64,000 nt of DNA from Flavobacterium sp. J49 (GTDB taxonomy: Bacteria > Bacteroidota > Bacteroidia > Flavobacteriales > Flavobacteriaceae). Location of the stretch: contig NZ_JAAQQU010000099.1 of NCBI RefSeq assembly GCF_011742145.1, forward strand, positions 186,001-250,000. The letters run 5' to 3'. Made by a program: the position numbers and the translations under genes. The stretch's first letter is position 1. Every line of letters begins with the position of its first letter. Of the stretch, positions 43,834-52,784 are shown piece after piece. The notes under the pieces are model-generated. The model ran no database searches, was not told the origin of the DNA, and saw only the letters and a list, made by a program, of their open reading frames with translations.

Positions 43834-45114
43834 TTACTTTTCAAATTGTTTTAACGTATTGATGATAATTGCCACGCAATCTAACAATTGTACTTCATTC
43901 ATCACCAATGGCGGTGCAAAACGGATAATATTTCCGTGTGTGGGTTTGGCCAGCAAACCGTTTTCTGCCAATTTCATACAGATATTCCAAGCGGTATCAC
44001 TGTCTTCCGTATCATTAATCACTACTGCATTCAGCAATCCTTTGCCGCGAACTAAAGTCGCCACATTGGAAGTTTCAATATATTTCGCCAATTCAGCACG
44101 GAAAATTTTTCCTAATCTTCGAGCGTTTTGGGCCAAATGTTCTTCACTTACAACATCCAAAGCAGCCATAGCAACCGCTGCAGCTACCGGATTCCCTCCA
44201 AAAGTAGAACCGTGTTGTCCCGGTTTGATGACATTCATAATTGTATTGTTGGCCAAAACTGCTGAAACCGGATAAACACCACCGGAAACCGCTTTTCCTA
44301 AAATTAAAATATCCGGAGTGACATAGCTGCTTTGTTTCTCACATTGATTTTCACAAGTACAATTGCCACAAACCGCTAATAAAGAACCCGTTCTGGCAAT
44401 ACCGGTTTGCACTTCATCGGCAATGAACAATACATTATTGGCTTCGCACAAAGCTTTGGCTTTTGCCAAATAGTCTTCACTCGGTACATAAACGCCAGCT
44501 TCTCCTTGTATGGGTTCGACTAAGAAACCGGCAATATTTTTTGAGGATGTAATGGCTTTTTCCAAAGCGTCTAAATCGTCATAAGCTATTTTGATAAATC
44601 CGGCCGTGTATGGACCAAAGTTTTTGCGGGCATTTTCATCATTGGAAAACGAAATAATGGTAGTGGTTCTTCCGTGGAAGTTACCGTCGCAAACAATGAT
44701 TTGGGCTTCATTTTCGGGAATGCCTTTTTTCTCATAAGCCCATTTTCTACAGATTTTCAAAGCGGTTTCTACGGCTTCGGCACCGGTGTTCATAGGCAAC
44801 ACTTTATCAAAACCAAAATATTTGGTAATGTACTCTTCGTAAACACCTAATTTATCGTTGTAAAAAGCGCGTGAAGTTAGGGTTAAAGTTTGGGCCTGTT
44901 CTATCATTGCTCCGACAATTTTCGGGTGACAATGGCCTTGGTTCACGGCTGAATAAGCCGAAAGAAAATCATAATACTTCTTCCCTTCTACGTCCCAAAC
45001 ATACACTCCATCACCTCTATTCAGCACTACCGGTAACGGATGGTAATTGTGGGCTCCGTATTTGTCTTCTAAGGTAATCGCATCGGCTGAAGTTAATTTT
45101 TCTAAAACTGACAT
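43834..45114 (-). CDS. rocD: Ornithine-oxoacid aminotransferase
   Basis: Class III PLP aminotransferase of 426 residues that converts ornithine and 2-oxoglutarate to glutamate semialdehyde and glutamate. The PLP lysine is K274 in [10 protein letters not shown], preceded by the [11 protein letters not shown] motif. The N-terminal [19 protein letters not shown] is typical of ornithine aminotransferase. Unusually, a cysteine cluster C249-x2-C252-x-C254-x3-C258 sits just before the PLP strand, enough to bind a metal. No other arginine-catabolism gene is nearby. Confidence 0.93.
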   Translation of the reverse strand: MSVLEKLTSADAITLEDKYGAHNYHPLPVVLNRGDGVYVWDVEGKKYYDFLSAYSAVNQGHCHPKIVGAMIEQAQTLTLTSRAFYNDKLGVYEEYITKYFGFDKVLPMNTGAEAVETALKICRKWAYEKKGIPENEAQIIVCDGNFHGRTTTIISFSNDENARKNFGPYTAGFIKIAYDDLDALEKAITSSKNIAGFLVEPIQGEAGVYVPSEDYLAKAKALCEANNVLFIADEVQTGIARTGSLLAVCGNCTCENQCEKQSSYVTPDILILGKAVSGGVYPVSAVLANNTIMNVIKPGQHGSTFGGNPVAAAVAMAALDVVSEEHLAQNARRLGKIFRAELAKYIETSNVATLVRGKGLLNAVVINDTEDSDTAWNICMKLAENGLLAKPTHGNIIRFAPPLVMNEVQLLDCVAIIINTLKQFEK

Positions 45115-45281
45115 TGTAATTCGAATTTTAATCTGCTCTCACTATACAGATTAATTATTAAAACGTTATTCCTTCTTTTGGAGAGAAATCATCCATATCT
45201 TCGGTAAAAGTATAAAAAGATTGTTAGATTTTTAGAAAGTTAGACTACTTAGATTTTCACCAAACAACTCCTAACTTATTA

Positions 45282-45983
45282 CTATTTCTTAATTCTTTCC
45301 AATATATCATTCATCATTTCAATTTGTACTTTCTGTATTTCAATCAATTCTTGCTGTTGGTGCTGGATTAAATGGTCTAATTTGTCATCAATAAGTCTGA
45401 TTTCTAATTCTGATTTCAGATTAATCATATAGTCTTTCTTGGCTCTCGCACGGTCTTTTTCCTCCTGACGGTTTTGGCTCATCATGATAATCGGAGCTTG
45501 TAGGGCGGCCAGACAAGAGAGAATCAAGTTTAATAAAATAAACGGATAAGGATCAAAACCTTTATTGAGTAAAATATACACGTTGGAACCAATCCAAATC
45601 AAAATAAAGATGAAAAATGAAATAATAAACGTCCAGCTTCCACCAAAATCAGCTACTTTATCGGCTATCTTTTGCCCAAAAGTTCGATTGTCTTTCTCGT
45701 ATTCAACTTTGCTTACCAAAGATTTTCCATTGGATAATGATTTCAAGACATTTTGCTGCAGTTCAGACAATTCGCCTACTTCGGTTTGGAGGTATTTTGA
45801 AATGTATTTTTCTCGGTAAATGTTTAATTCACTATTCGAGATACAATCATTATGTTTAAAATCCGGATGGTCTTTTTGGATTAGGTTTAAAACCGTTTGC
45901 CTAATTTGGTGTCCGTACACCCTTTCTTTCTCCGGAAAGTCTACTCCCGAAATAGCGCTTTTAAAACTGACTTTTGAACCCAT
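45282..45983 (-). CDS. DUF1003 family membrane protein
   Basis: A 233-residue protein with an N-terminal cytoplasmic part, two membrane helices (about 125-150 and 155-175) and a long C-terminal coiled coil (about 185-233). FGQKIADKVADFGGSWTFI and LNLILSCLAALQAPIIMMSQNRQ are DUF1003 hallmarks. The family is uncharacterised. The gene appears to be a single unit. Confidence 0.88.
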   Translation of the reverse strand: MGSKVSFKSAISGVDFPEKERVYGHQIRQTVLNLIQKDHPDFKHNDCISNSELNIYREKYISKYLQTEVGELSELQQNVLKSLSNGKSLVSKVEYEKDNRTFGQKIADKVADFGGSWTFIISFFIFILIWIGSNVYILLNKGFDPYPFILLNLILSCLAALQAPIIMMSQNRQEEKDRARAKKDYMINLKSELEIRLIDDKLDHLIQHQQQELIEIQKVQIEMMNDILERIKK

Positions 45984-46028
45984 GACAATGCTTTAAATTT
46001 TACTCCTTTCCAACAAATTTAAACAATG

Positions 46029-46574
46029 TTAATGACCATTAAACATTTCCAACAGTTTATTTACGGTATTCCAATTGCGCGTTGTAGAAACCACATTCAT
46101 ACTCTTCTCTATCCATTTGTTATCGAGTCTGGTTTTGGCCGGTGAAACGTCATATTTCAAGTAAATTCTTTTACCGTCGAGTTGAATTTCATCGGGCTTG
46201 ATAAAGTTTAAGTTGAGTTGGGTAATCATATTCTCCGGCAATTCTGAAGAAATAAAGGAAACGTAGAGTTTCTTTAAATCAACGCCTTCATCGTTGAGAA
46301 ATAAGTTTCGGTCCAAACACGCTTGTAAATCTTCTTTACCAATGACAATCACGGGAACATCATGACCAAATTCTTTGAAAATTTCCTGCTTAATTAGGAA
46401 ACCAACTTTCCCCGGACTTTCTTCTTCGGTATCTACAAACACATTCCCCGATTGGATGTAAGTAACCACATTGGTAAACCCAATGCCTTCTAGCGCTTTT
46501 TTCAGAGCGACCATGTTAATCATTTTGTGACCGGAGACATTGATGCCTCGGAGTAAAGCCAAATGGGTATGCAT
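46029..46574 (-). CDS. DUF1697 family protein
   Basis: A 181-residue cytoplasmic protein starting MHTHLALLRGINVSGHKMIN, with VTYIQSGNVFV near 40 and KWIEKSMNVVSTTRNWNTVN near the end, the signature of DUF1697. Function is unknown for the family. It is divergent from rlmD, with only 76 bp between the two start codons. Confidence 0.9.
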   Translation of the reverse strand: MHTHLALLRGINVSGHKMINMVALKKALEGIGFTNVVTYIQSGNVFVDTEEESPGKVGFLIKQEIFKEFGHDVPVIVIGKEDLQACLDRNLFLNDEGVDLKKLYVSFISSELPENMITQLNLNFIKPDEIQLDGKRIYLKYDVSPAKTRLDNKWIEKSMNVVSTTRNWNTVNKLLEMFNGH

Positions 46575-46638
46575 GTTGATAATTTTCTACTAATTTATAT
46601 TTTTTTCTTAAATGTCTATTCAGTTTTGCCCAATAGTT

Positions 46639-46646
46639 TATTTTTG
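46639..46646 (+). promoter_or_regulatory. rlmD promoter -7 box (near-leaderless start)
   Basis: TATTTTTG is an exact TAnnTTTG match ending only 4 bases before the chosen ATG at 46651. Transcription would start at or within a few bases of that ATG, which excludes the upstream in-frame ATG at 46612. Confidence 0.5.
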
Positions 46647-46650
46647 CGCT

Positions 46651-48063
46651 ATGGGAAGAAAACAAACCAACAAAGTCATTTTTGAAAAGATTACTGTTTT
46701 AGATGCCGGTGCCAAAGGCGTATCGGTGGCCAAAGCTCCGGAAGGTCAAGTCATTTTTATACCCAATGTCGTTCCCGGCGATGTGGTAGATGTGCAAACG
46801 CTTAAAAAACGCAAAGCCTATTTTGAAGGCAAAGCCATTAAATTTCATGAATATTCTTCGGATAGAGTTGAGCCGGTTTGCCAACACTTTGGTGCTTGTG
46901 GCGGTTGCAAATGGCAGAATATGAACTATGAAAAACAGTTGTTTTATAAAAACCAAGAAGTGTTTAATAACCTGAAACGTATTGGGAAAATTGAGTTGCC
47001 TGATTTTGAACCAATATTAGGTTCGGAAAAACAATTCTTTTACAGAAACAAAATGGAGTTTGGATTCTCCGACACGCGTTGGATGACCGATGCTGAAATC
47101 CAATCCGGAGTTGAATTTGACAATAAAAATGCTTTGGGTTTTCATATTCCACGCATGTGGGACAAAATATTAGACATCGAGAAATGTCATTTACAAGAAG
47201 ATCCATCCAATGCAATTCGAAACGAAATCAAGCGTTTTGCTACTGAAAATGAATTGGAATTCTTCAATGCCAGAAATCATACCGGTTTGTTGCGAACCTT
47301 GATGATTCGCACCGCTTCTACCGGAGAAATTATGGTGTTGATTCAATTCTACAAAGAAGACAAAGCGCAACGTGAATTGTTGTTGAATCACATTTTTGAA
47401 ACATTCCCACAAATTACGTCGCTACAATATGTGATCAACGGCAAAGCCAATGATACTTTGTATGACCAAGACATTAAATTGTTTAAAGGCAGAGATTACA
47501 TTTTGGAAGAAATGGAAGGCTTACACTTTAGTATCAATGCCAAATCGTTTTACCAGACTAATTCAGACCAAGCTTACGAATTGTACAAAATCACCCGAGA
47601 ATTTGCAGGGTTAACCGGCAATGAAGTAGTTTACGATTTATACACCGGAACCGGAACTATTGCCCAATTCGTTTCTAAAAAAGCGAAAAAAGTAATTGGC
47701 GTAGAAGCCGTTCCCGAAGCTATTTTTGATGCCAAAGAAAATGCCAAACGAAATAGTATTACCAACTGTGAGTTCTTCGTTGGCGATATGAAAAACGTAT
47801 TCAACGATGACTTCATTGCTCAACACGGACAACCGGATGTTATCATCACTGATCCGCCAAGAGACGGCATGCACAAAGACGTTGTAGAACAAATCCTTAA
47901 AATCGCTCCTGAAAAAGTAGTGTATGTCAGTTGTAACTCGGCTACACAAGCACGAGACTTGGCTTTGATGGATGAAACATACAAAGTAACACGCGTTCGT
48001 CCGGTAGATATGTTTCCGCAAACCCATCACGTGGAAAATGTTGTACTTTTGGAGAGAAGATAA
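46651..48063 (+). CDS. rlmD: 23S rRNA (uracil-C5)-methyltransferase RlmD-like
   Basis: SAM-dependent m5U methyltransferase of 470 residues. An N-terminal TRAM domain (about 1-65) is followed by an iron-sulfur cluster motif (C77, C83, C86 and C179) and the Rossmann domain with VYDLYTGTGTIAQ (near 328). The catalytic cysteine is C428 in VYVSCNSATQ. RlmD modifies U1939 in E. coli 23S rRNA; the related RlmC or TrmFO-independent tRNA enzymes cannot be fully excluded. It leads a string of envelope-protein genes. Confidence 0.9.
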   Translation: MGRKQTNKVIFEKITVLDAGAKGVSVAKAPEGQVIFIPNVVPGDVVDVQTLKKRKAYFEGKAIKFHEYSSDRVEPVCQHFGACGGCKWQNMNYEKQLFYKNQEVFNNLKRIGKIELPDFEPILGSEKQFFYRNKMEFGFSDTRWMTDAEIQSGVEFDNKNALGFHIPRMWDKILDIEKCHLQEDPSNAIRNEIKRFATENELEFFNARNHTGLLRTLMIRTASTGEIMVLIQFYKEDKAQRELLLNHIFETFPQITSLQYVINGKANDTLYDQDIKLFKGRDYILEEMEGLHFSINAKSFYQTNSDQAYELYKITREFAGLTGNEVVYDLYTGTGTIAQFVSKKAKKVIGVEAVPEAIFDAKENAKRNSITNCEFFVGDMKNVFNDDFIAQHGQPDVIITDPPRDGMHKDVVEQILKIAPEKVVYVSCNSATQARDLALMDETYKVTRVRPVDMFPQTHHVENVVLLERR

Positions 48064-48098
48064 AAGAATTACGAATTAGTAATTACGAATTACGATTT
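48064..48098. repeat. AATTACGAATTACGA repeat, second copy
   Basis: AGAATTACGAATTAGTAATT followed by ACGAATTACGAT lies between rlmD and the next lipoprotein gene. It is built of the same unit as the repeat at 21188-21242. Confidence 0.6.
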
Positions 48099-48104
48099 GC
48101 TGCT

Positions 48105-48497
48105 ATGAAAAAAATACTTTTCCTGTTACTACTAACCCTTTCCTTCTCAGGTTGTGAGAATGATGACACTGATTACATTGTTGGAGAATGGAAAGTCGAA
48201 AAGGTATTAGTTGACAATACCTTCACCTCGGACGGTCTAATAGAATGCGACTTGAATACAATATATATATTTAGAAGTGATAAAAAATTTCTGATAAGTG
48301 GACCTCAAGTAACCAATGATGGATATTTATGTATGCTTTTAGGTGCTGATCAATGGCGAAAAACTGATAATGGTTATAGTATTTTAAACGATACCTATTC
48401 ACGTTCTGAGATAATAAAAGTCAGCAAGGATACCATAGTCATGCAAAATATAGATGGTTATCCAACCAATTTCAAAAAAATGTTAGTTAGACAATAA
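48105..48497 (+). CDS. Lipocalin-like lipoprotein
   Basis: A 130-residue lipoprotein with the lipobox at C17 (SFSGCEND). The mature part is beta-rich with VGEWKVEKV at its start, typical of lipocalin-like domains found in Bacteroidota surface proteins. Its first 20 codons are almost the same as those of the next gene, at DNA level too. Ligand unknown. Confidence 0.75.
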   Translation: MKKILFLLLLTLSFSGCENDDTDYIVGEWKVEKVLVDNTFTSDGLIECDLNTIYIFRSDKKFLISGPQVTNDGYLCMLLGADQWRKTDNGYSILNDTYSRSEIIKVSKDTIVMQNIDGYPTNFKKMLVRQ

Positions 48498-48500
48498 AAC

Positions 48501-49004
48501 ATGAAAAAAATACTTGTCCTTTTACTACTTACCCTTTCCTTTTCCGGTTGTGAAAAAGATGATATTTGTGTAGATGAAACCACGCCGCGATTGGTTTTAG
48601 AATTTTACGATGATGCCAATCCGGTGAACACTAAAAATGTTACCAATCTGAAAATTAAAGGCGAAGGTGCCGTCAATGACTTAAACTTAGGAACTTTTAA
48701 TGGTGTAAGCAAAATTTATTTGCCACTTAAAAATACCGAAGACATGACCAAGTACAGTTTGATTTTAAACAGCACCAGTACAACGGGAACAGATAACGAA
48801 GACTTTTTGCAGTTTGATTACACCCGTCAAAACGTTTATGTTTCCAGAGCTTGCGGATACAAAACAATATATGAATTGGATTCTCCCAATGGTGTTATTC
48901 GTACCGATGCCGCTACACCTGATCAATTTTGGATAAGAAACATCAACATACAAACCAATAACATTGAAACCGAAAATGAAGTACATATCAAAATTTACTT
49001 TTAG
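48501..49004 (+). CDS. DUF6452 family lipoprotein
   Basis: A 167-residue lipoprotein with lipobox C17 (SFSGCEKDD). The mature domain (TTPRLVLEFYDDANP, KIYLPLKNT, FDYTRQNVYVSRACGYKTI) matches DUF6452 proteins (recalled). It starts 3 bp after the previous stop and overlaps the DUF6048 gene by 29 bp, a strong operon sign. Function is unknown; the rlmD-DUF6452-DUF6048 order is common in flavobacteria (recalled). Confidence 0.85.
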   Translation: MKKILVLLLLTLSFSGCEKDDICVDETTPRLVLEFYDDANPVNTKNVTNLKIKGEGAVNDLNLGTFNGVSKIYLPLKNTEDMTKYSLILNSTSTTGTDNEDFLQFDYTRQNVYVSRACGYKTIYELDSPNGVIRTDAATPDQFWIRNINIQTNNIETENEVHIKIYF

Positions 49005-49743
49005 TATAGCCTTGGTATTGCTTTCGTTGACAGGCAATGCACAAGAAAAGACCACAGCTAAAAAAGACAGCATTCCGCCTAAAATGGAACGTTATGGGTT
49101 GCGTCTTGGCGTAGATTTATTCAAACTAACGCGTTCGTTTTACGAAAAAGACTATCGCGGTTTGGAACTCGTAGGTGATTACCGTTTGACACGAAAACAT
49201 TATTTAGCGGCAGAAATTGGTAATGAAGACAAAACCGTTGACGACGAGCAATTGAATTTCACCACCAAAGGTACTTATCTTAAAGTGGGTTTTGATTACA
49301 ACAGTTATCAGAATTGGCTCGATATGGAAAATATCATTTCGATAGGTTTGCGTTATGGAGTGAGTAGTTTTAGCCAGACTTTGAATAGTTACCAACTTTA
49401 TGATCCCAACAACCAATATTTCGGAGAAGCACCAACCATTTATCCGACGAATAATGAATTCAACGGGTTATCAGCACAATGGATTGAAGTGGTGGCCGGT
49501 ATGAAAGCAGAAGTGTTCAATAACGTTTTTGTGGGTTTCAGTTTCAGATTGAATCGATTGGTAACTCAAAAGCAACCCAATAACTTTGAAAACCTATACA
49601 TTCCCGGATTTAATCGAACGTATAACGGTGATTTTGGGGTTGGATTTAACTACACGGTTTCCTATTTTATTCCTTTATACAAATCAACCGTAAAGGCAAA
49701 AGAAAAAGCCGATAAGAAGTCAAAAACTGCCCAAAAGAAATAG
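48976..49743 (+). CDS. DUF6048 family outer-membrane protein
   Basis: A 255-residue protein with a signal peptide (FTFSIALVLLSLTGNAQ) and alternating beta-strands (YGLRLGVDLFKLTRSF, HYLAAEIGNE, FVGFSFRLNRLV) ending in a lysine-rich tail. This fits the DUF6048 outer-membrane family. The ATG at 48976 was chosen because it begins the signal peptide; it overlaps the DUF6452 gene by 29 bp. Its stop is directly next to the stop of the convergent gene. Confidence 0.85.
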   Translation: MKYISKFTFSIALVLLSLTGNAQEKTTAKKDSIPPKMERYGLRLGVDLFKLTRSFYEKDYRGLELVGDYRLTRKHYLAAEIGNEDKTVDDEQLNFTTKGTYLKVGFDYNSYQNWLDMENIISIGLRYGVSSFSQTLNSYQLYDPNNQYFGEAPTIYPTNNEFNGLSAQWIEVVAGMKAEVFNNVFVGFSFRLNRLVTQKQPNNFENLYIPGFNRTYNGDFGVGFNYTVSYFIPLYKSTVKAKEKADKKSKTAQKK

Positions 49744-49974
49744 CTAAAGCTGCTTAATTCCTTTGATAAAAATCCATTTCATATAAACCTTTTCGCCTTC
49801 ATGGGTCTTAACGGCTTGGAATTTTGGAGCTAAAATTGTTCCCACAATAAATGCGGTTATCGGCAACCAAAGACCTGTTAAACCCGTGTAAAGATCCAGA
49901 ATAAAACGAACCAGTATAAAAATTGCGGCGAAACAAATCAGATTATAGAGTAAAGCTTTTGTTTTGTTAGTCAT
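49744..49974 (-). CDS. Small membrane protein, convergent with DUF6048
   Basis: A 76-residue protein with two helices (LLYNLICFAAIFILVRFIL and LWLPITAFIVGTILAPKF) and a short polar C-terminus. The ATG at 49974 is preferred. The stop codon abuts that of DUF6048 with no gap, so the two transcripts must overlap. No family was recognised. Confidence 0.7.
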   Translation of the reverse strand: MTNKTKALLYNLICFAAIFILVRFILDLYTGLTGLWLPITAFIVGTILAPKFQAVKTHEGEKVYMKWIFIKGIKQL

Positions 49975-50102
49975 GTTTTTGGTTTTGTGCGTCAAAGATA
50001 CTCAAATAATCAAATTCCCAAATCCGTAAAAATTAGTATTTTTATAGTAACAATTCATTTTAAGGAGAAGCAACTGATTTCCTAACTTAATCGTTATTGA
50101 CT

Positions 50103-50315
50103 ATGAAAACTATTAATCAAATCATGCAGGATATCATCCGGTTAACTACTGAAATTGAAACCAACTATCCCGAACTGTACAAGTATTTGAATGAAACACC
50201 CTTGTACTTGAGCGAAACGACTTCCAAAAAAGTACACACCACAGAACTCAAACAATACCTCGAAACTTTAAAGTCACAGTTAAGGCATCATATTGAAAAT
50301 CATGTAAATAAGTAA
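50103..50315 (+). CDS. Small helical protein of unknown function
   Basis: A 70-residue cytoplasmic protein, mostly helical and charged (INQIMQDIIRLTTEIETNYP, then LYKYLNETP and LKQYLETLKSQLRHHIENH). The pattern is a helical hairpin of the kind conserved in flavobacteria. The ATG at 50103 is preferred over a TTG at 50097. Confidence 0.6.
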   Translation: MKTINQIMQDIIRLTTEIETNYPELYKYLNETPLYLSETTSKKVHTTELKQYLETLKSQLRHHIENHVNK

Positions 50316-50398
50316 GAATAAGCCATATTTAATCCTACTTTTCACTCATAAACCCACCAGTATTCCAATATTAGTCGGTATGTTTTTGTTAATTAACA

Positions 50399-50427
50399 TT
50401 TGTTTTCAAACAGAATTGCTATTTTTG
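50399..50427 (+). promoter_or_regulatory. Promoter of the 50467 gene (decides the start)
   Basis: TTTG (50399-50402), a 17 bp spacer and TATTTTTG (50420-50427) match both boxes exactly. Transcription from about 50431 excludes the ORF start at 50380 and supports the ATG at 50467. Confidence 0.7.
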
Positions 50428-50466
50428 CGATACCCAAATTTACTTAAATTTAAAACTGCCTTAACT

Positions 50467-50823
50467 ATGAGCAATGTTTATAACTACACTATTGACTTAA
50501 AAAATGAGAAGAAGACTACCAATACGGTTGTGCTTAAACAAGTCTCTCTCAACAATCTCGAAATTAACAAATTTGAATTTCCAAGTAATGACATTGATGT
50601 TATCATTGATGCACTTCATAAATCAAAACGAAATTTGGTTGGCCAATATGGTTATCAACCAAACCACAATGAGGAAATAAACCCGGTAATTTTAGATACT
50701 TTGGTGGAATTGTTTTTTTCAGGCATTTCCATTGCAGATTTGTCTACGCAATACAACTTGCCTGTACTTTTAATCAAAAACAATCTTGAAAGAAAAGGCA
50801 TTGTCCTTTTTGATGAGTTTTAA
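50467..50823 (+). CDS. Small protein with helix-turn-helix-like C-terminus
   Basis: A 118-residue protein. The first half is polar (MSNVYNYTIDLKNEKKTTNT); the last 45 residues (VELFFSGISIADLSTQYNLP, then VLLIKNNLERKGI) have the spacing of a helix-turn-helix, with the turn near SIADLSTQYNLP. It could be a DNA-binding protein, but the family was not recognised. It has its own strong promoter and a terminator. Confidence 0.7.
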   Translation: MSNVYNYTIDLKNEKKTTNTVVLKQVSLNNLEINKFEFPSNDIDVIIDALHKSKRNLVGQYGYQPNHNEEINPVILDTLVELFFSGISIADLSTQYNLPVLLIKNNLERKGIVLFDEF

Positions 50824-50856
50824 TCCTTTGAAATACAAGTCAAAATAAACCACAAC

Positions 50857-50886
50857 AACACCCAAAATAAGGGTGTTTTTGTTTTT
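50857..50886 (+). terminator. Terminator of the 50467 gene
   Basis: AACACCC, AAAATAA and GGGTGTT form a perfect 7-bp stem followed by TTTTTG and further T, about 35 bp past the stop. Confidence 0.75.
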
Positions 50887-50932
50887 TAAGGAAACTTTAA
50901 AAAACGGACTGCTTTTTATTTGAAAAATACAT

Positions 50933-50940
50933 TATTTTTG
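50933..50940 (+). promoter_or_regulatory. Promoter -7 box of the TlpA-like gene
   Basis: TATTTTTG is an exact TAnnTTTG match, 30 bases before the ATG. A TTTG lies at 50919, too close to be a -33 box. Confidence 0.45.
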
Positions 50941-50970
50941 AATATCAAATAAACTACAAAGCGTTTGTCT

Positions 50971-52482
50971 ATGAAGAAATTTCTGGCTGCATTTATTTTT
51001 TACTGCTCTTCATTTTATGCTACAGCCCAAACCGGCTATGAAATCACCATCGATTTAAAAAATTGCAATGATACTTTGGCTTACTTAACGTTTTATCGAT
51101 TTGACAAAACCTTAATCAAAGACACCTGCACCACCATAAAAAACGGACGCATTGTCTTTAATGGTAAAAACAAATTGGATACCGGTATCTATTCATTGGT
51201 GAGCCAACAAAAAACCATTCTTTTCGATTTTTTTATAGATGATGACACTCAAAAACTCCAATTAAAAAGTGAAGCCGGAAGCAATATCAACAAGGAGTTA
51301 ACCGCGCTCAATTCTGACCGACAAAATGAATTCTTTAATTATCTCAAATTTTTAGGCGAACAAAACAAAGCCTTTTTTGAATACAAGCAACAGCATGTTT
51401 TGACAACTAAAAACGACACCTTGGCTCTCAATAAAAAACAGTTGGAATTGGAACAAAACATCGCTAACTACGAAGAAAATTTTATTGCCAAACACCAAGG
51501 AAGTTACATTGCCTCAGTGTTAAATCTAAAAATGGAGAAAACGCTCAAAAATGTGCCCAACGCTTCAAACGGCAGACCTGACAGCACCGCTGTTTACAAT
51601 TATTATAAAAGTAATTTTTGGAGAAACGTTGATTTTAAAGACGATGCCGTCATGCGCAATCCTTTTTTGTTCAGCAAATTAAAAACCTATTTTGATAAAG
51701 TTGTTATCACACATCCCGATTCGGTCAGTGTAGAAATAGACCGACTTCTGCTAAAGATGAAACCCGAAAGTTTGCTTTTCAAATTGGTTTTAGCCCATTT
51801 AACTTATACTTACGAATCCTCAAAAATAATGGGGTTTGATAAAGTTTTTGTCCATCTTTCCGATAAGTATTTCAAAACCGGAAAAGCCAACGGCATTTAC
51901 GATGATGCCGATGTTGTGCAAAGAATCATCAAACGCGCTGACAAATTAAAACCTCTTTTGGTTGGCGCCAAAGCCATGGATTTGTCAATGATTCGGGCGG
52001 AGGATTTTCATAAAATGAAAGCCATGGGATTTGAAGACGCCAAAAACAGCGACGAAATGACCAAAGTCTTTTATAAAAATATAAACGAAGTCAATAAAAT
52101 GTGGGTCAAGCTCAGTGAAGTCAAAGCCGATTACACCATACTGGTTTTTTGGGATGTCGATTGCGGACACTGCCAAAAAGAAATTCCGGTATTGGTAAAA
52201 GCTTATAACGAATTGATTCTGGAAAAGAAAAATGTAAAAGTTTTTAGTGTTTATATGCAACATGAAGGTGACAAATACTTGAAATACATCGCCGATAACA
52301 AATTGCCGTTTATAAATGTTTACGACGGTGCACATTACAATAATGCCATTGAAAAATATGACGTCTACTCTACTCCGGTGATTTATATTTTGGATAAAAA
52401 CAAAGTCATCAAAGCCAAGCGCATTGAAGCCGAAAAAGTAAAAGGCATCATCAAAACATTAGAAACTACCCCTAATCCATAA
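50971..52482 (+). CDS. TlpA-like thioredoxin protein with N-terminal DUF4369-type domain
   Basis: Periplasmic protein of 503 residues with a signal peptide (to about residue 20). A beta-rich N-terminal DUF4369-like domain (about 22-130) is followed by a helical DUF5106-like region and a C-terminal thioredoxin fold (about 375-500) with active-site C398-G-H-C401 in DVDCGHCQKE. The YSTPVIYILDKNK loop carries the cis-proline. It is likely a thiol-disulfide oxidoreductase of the ResA/TlpA class, possibly for cytochrome or other envelope cysteines. The ATG at 50971 begins the signal peptide. Confidence 0.88.
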   Translation: MKKFLAAFIFYCSSFYATAQTGYEITIDLKNCNDTLAYLTFYRFDKTLIKDTCTTIKNGRIVFNGKNKLDTGIYSLVSQQKTILFDFFIDDDTQKLQLKSEAGSNINKELTALNSDRQNEFFNYLKFLGEQNKAFFEYKQQHVLTTKNDTLALNKKQLELEQNIANYEENFIAKHQGSYIASVLNLKMEKTLKNVPNASNGRPDSTAVYNYYKSNFWRNVDFKDDAVMRNPFLFSKLKTYFDKVVITHPDSVSVEIDRLLLKMKPESLLFKLVLAHLTYTYESSKIMGFDKVFVHLSDKYFKTGKANGIYDDADVVQRIIKRADKLKPLLVGAKAMDLSMIRAEDFHKMKAMGFEDAKNSDEMTKVFYKNINEVNKMWVKLSEVKADYTILVFWDVDCGHCQKEIPVLVKAYNELILEKKNVKVFSVYMQHEGDKYLKYIADNKLPFINVYDGAHYNNAIEKYDVYSTPVIYILDKNKVIKAKRIEAEKVKGIIKTLETTPNP

Positions 52483-52518
52483 GGCGAACTGAGTTTAGCT
52501 AAACCAAAAAATTAAGTC

Positions 52519-52767
52519 ATGAAAAAAGAAACCGATCTTTCAACATTAACTACAGAAGAGCTTGAAAAAAGAGCTAAAAACACGAAAACAGCTTCTGTAA
52601 TGTTGGCGGTAATCATTGCTATCCAATTTGGAATAGGCCTATTTTTAACGGTGAGCAAAGGTTTTAATGTCTTCACTTTTATTCCGCTGGCGTTTTTACC
52701 CATGCTGATTGTCAACTTCACCAACATTAAAAAAATCAAGGAGGAAATCGCTAAGAGGAATTCTTAA
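52519..52767 (+). CDS. Small membrane protein (redox-active disulfide protein 2-like name)
   Basis: An 82-residue protein with two helices (ASVMLAVIIAIQFGIGLFLTV and FIPLAFLPMLIVNF) and a charged end. Similar proteins carry the inherited name redox-active disulfide protein 2, but there is no cysteine here, so that name is not supported. It lies in a plausible operon between the TlpA-like and PorT-like genes. Confidence 0.7.
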   Translation: MKKETDLSTLTTEELEKRAKNTKTASVMLAVIIAIQFGIGLFLTVSKGFNVFTFIPLAFLPMLIVNFTNIKKIKEEIAKRNS

Positions 52768-52784
52768 ATACTAAATCTCATTTC

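Noticed and set aside
52519..52767. Redox-active disulfide protein
   Set aside because: No cysteine in the sequence; only a two-helix membrane protein.
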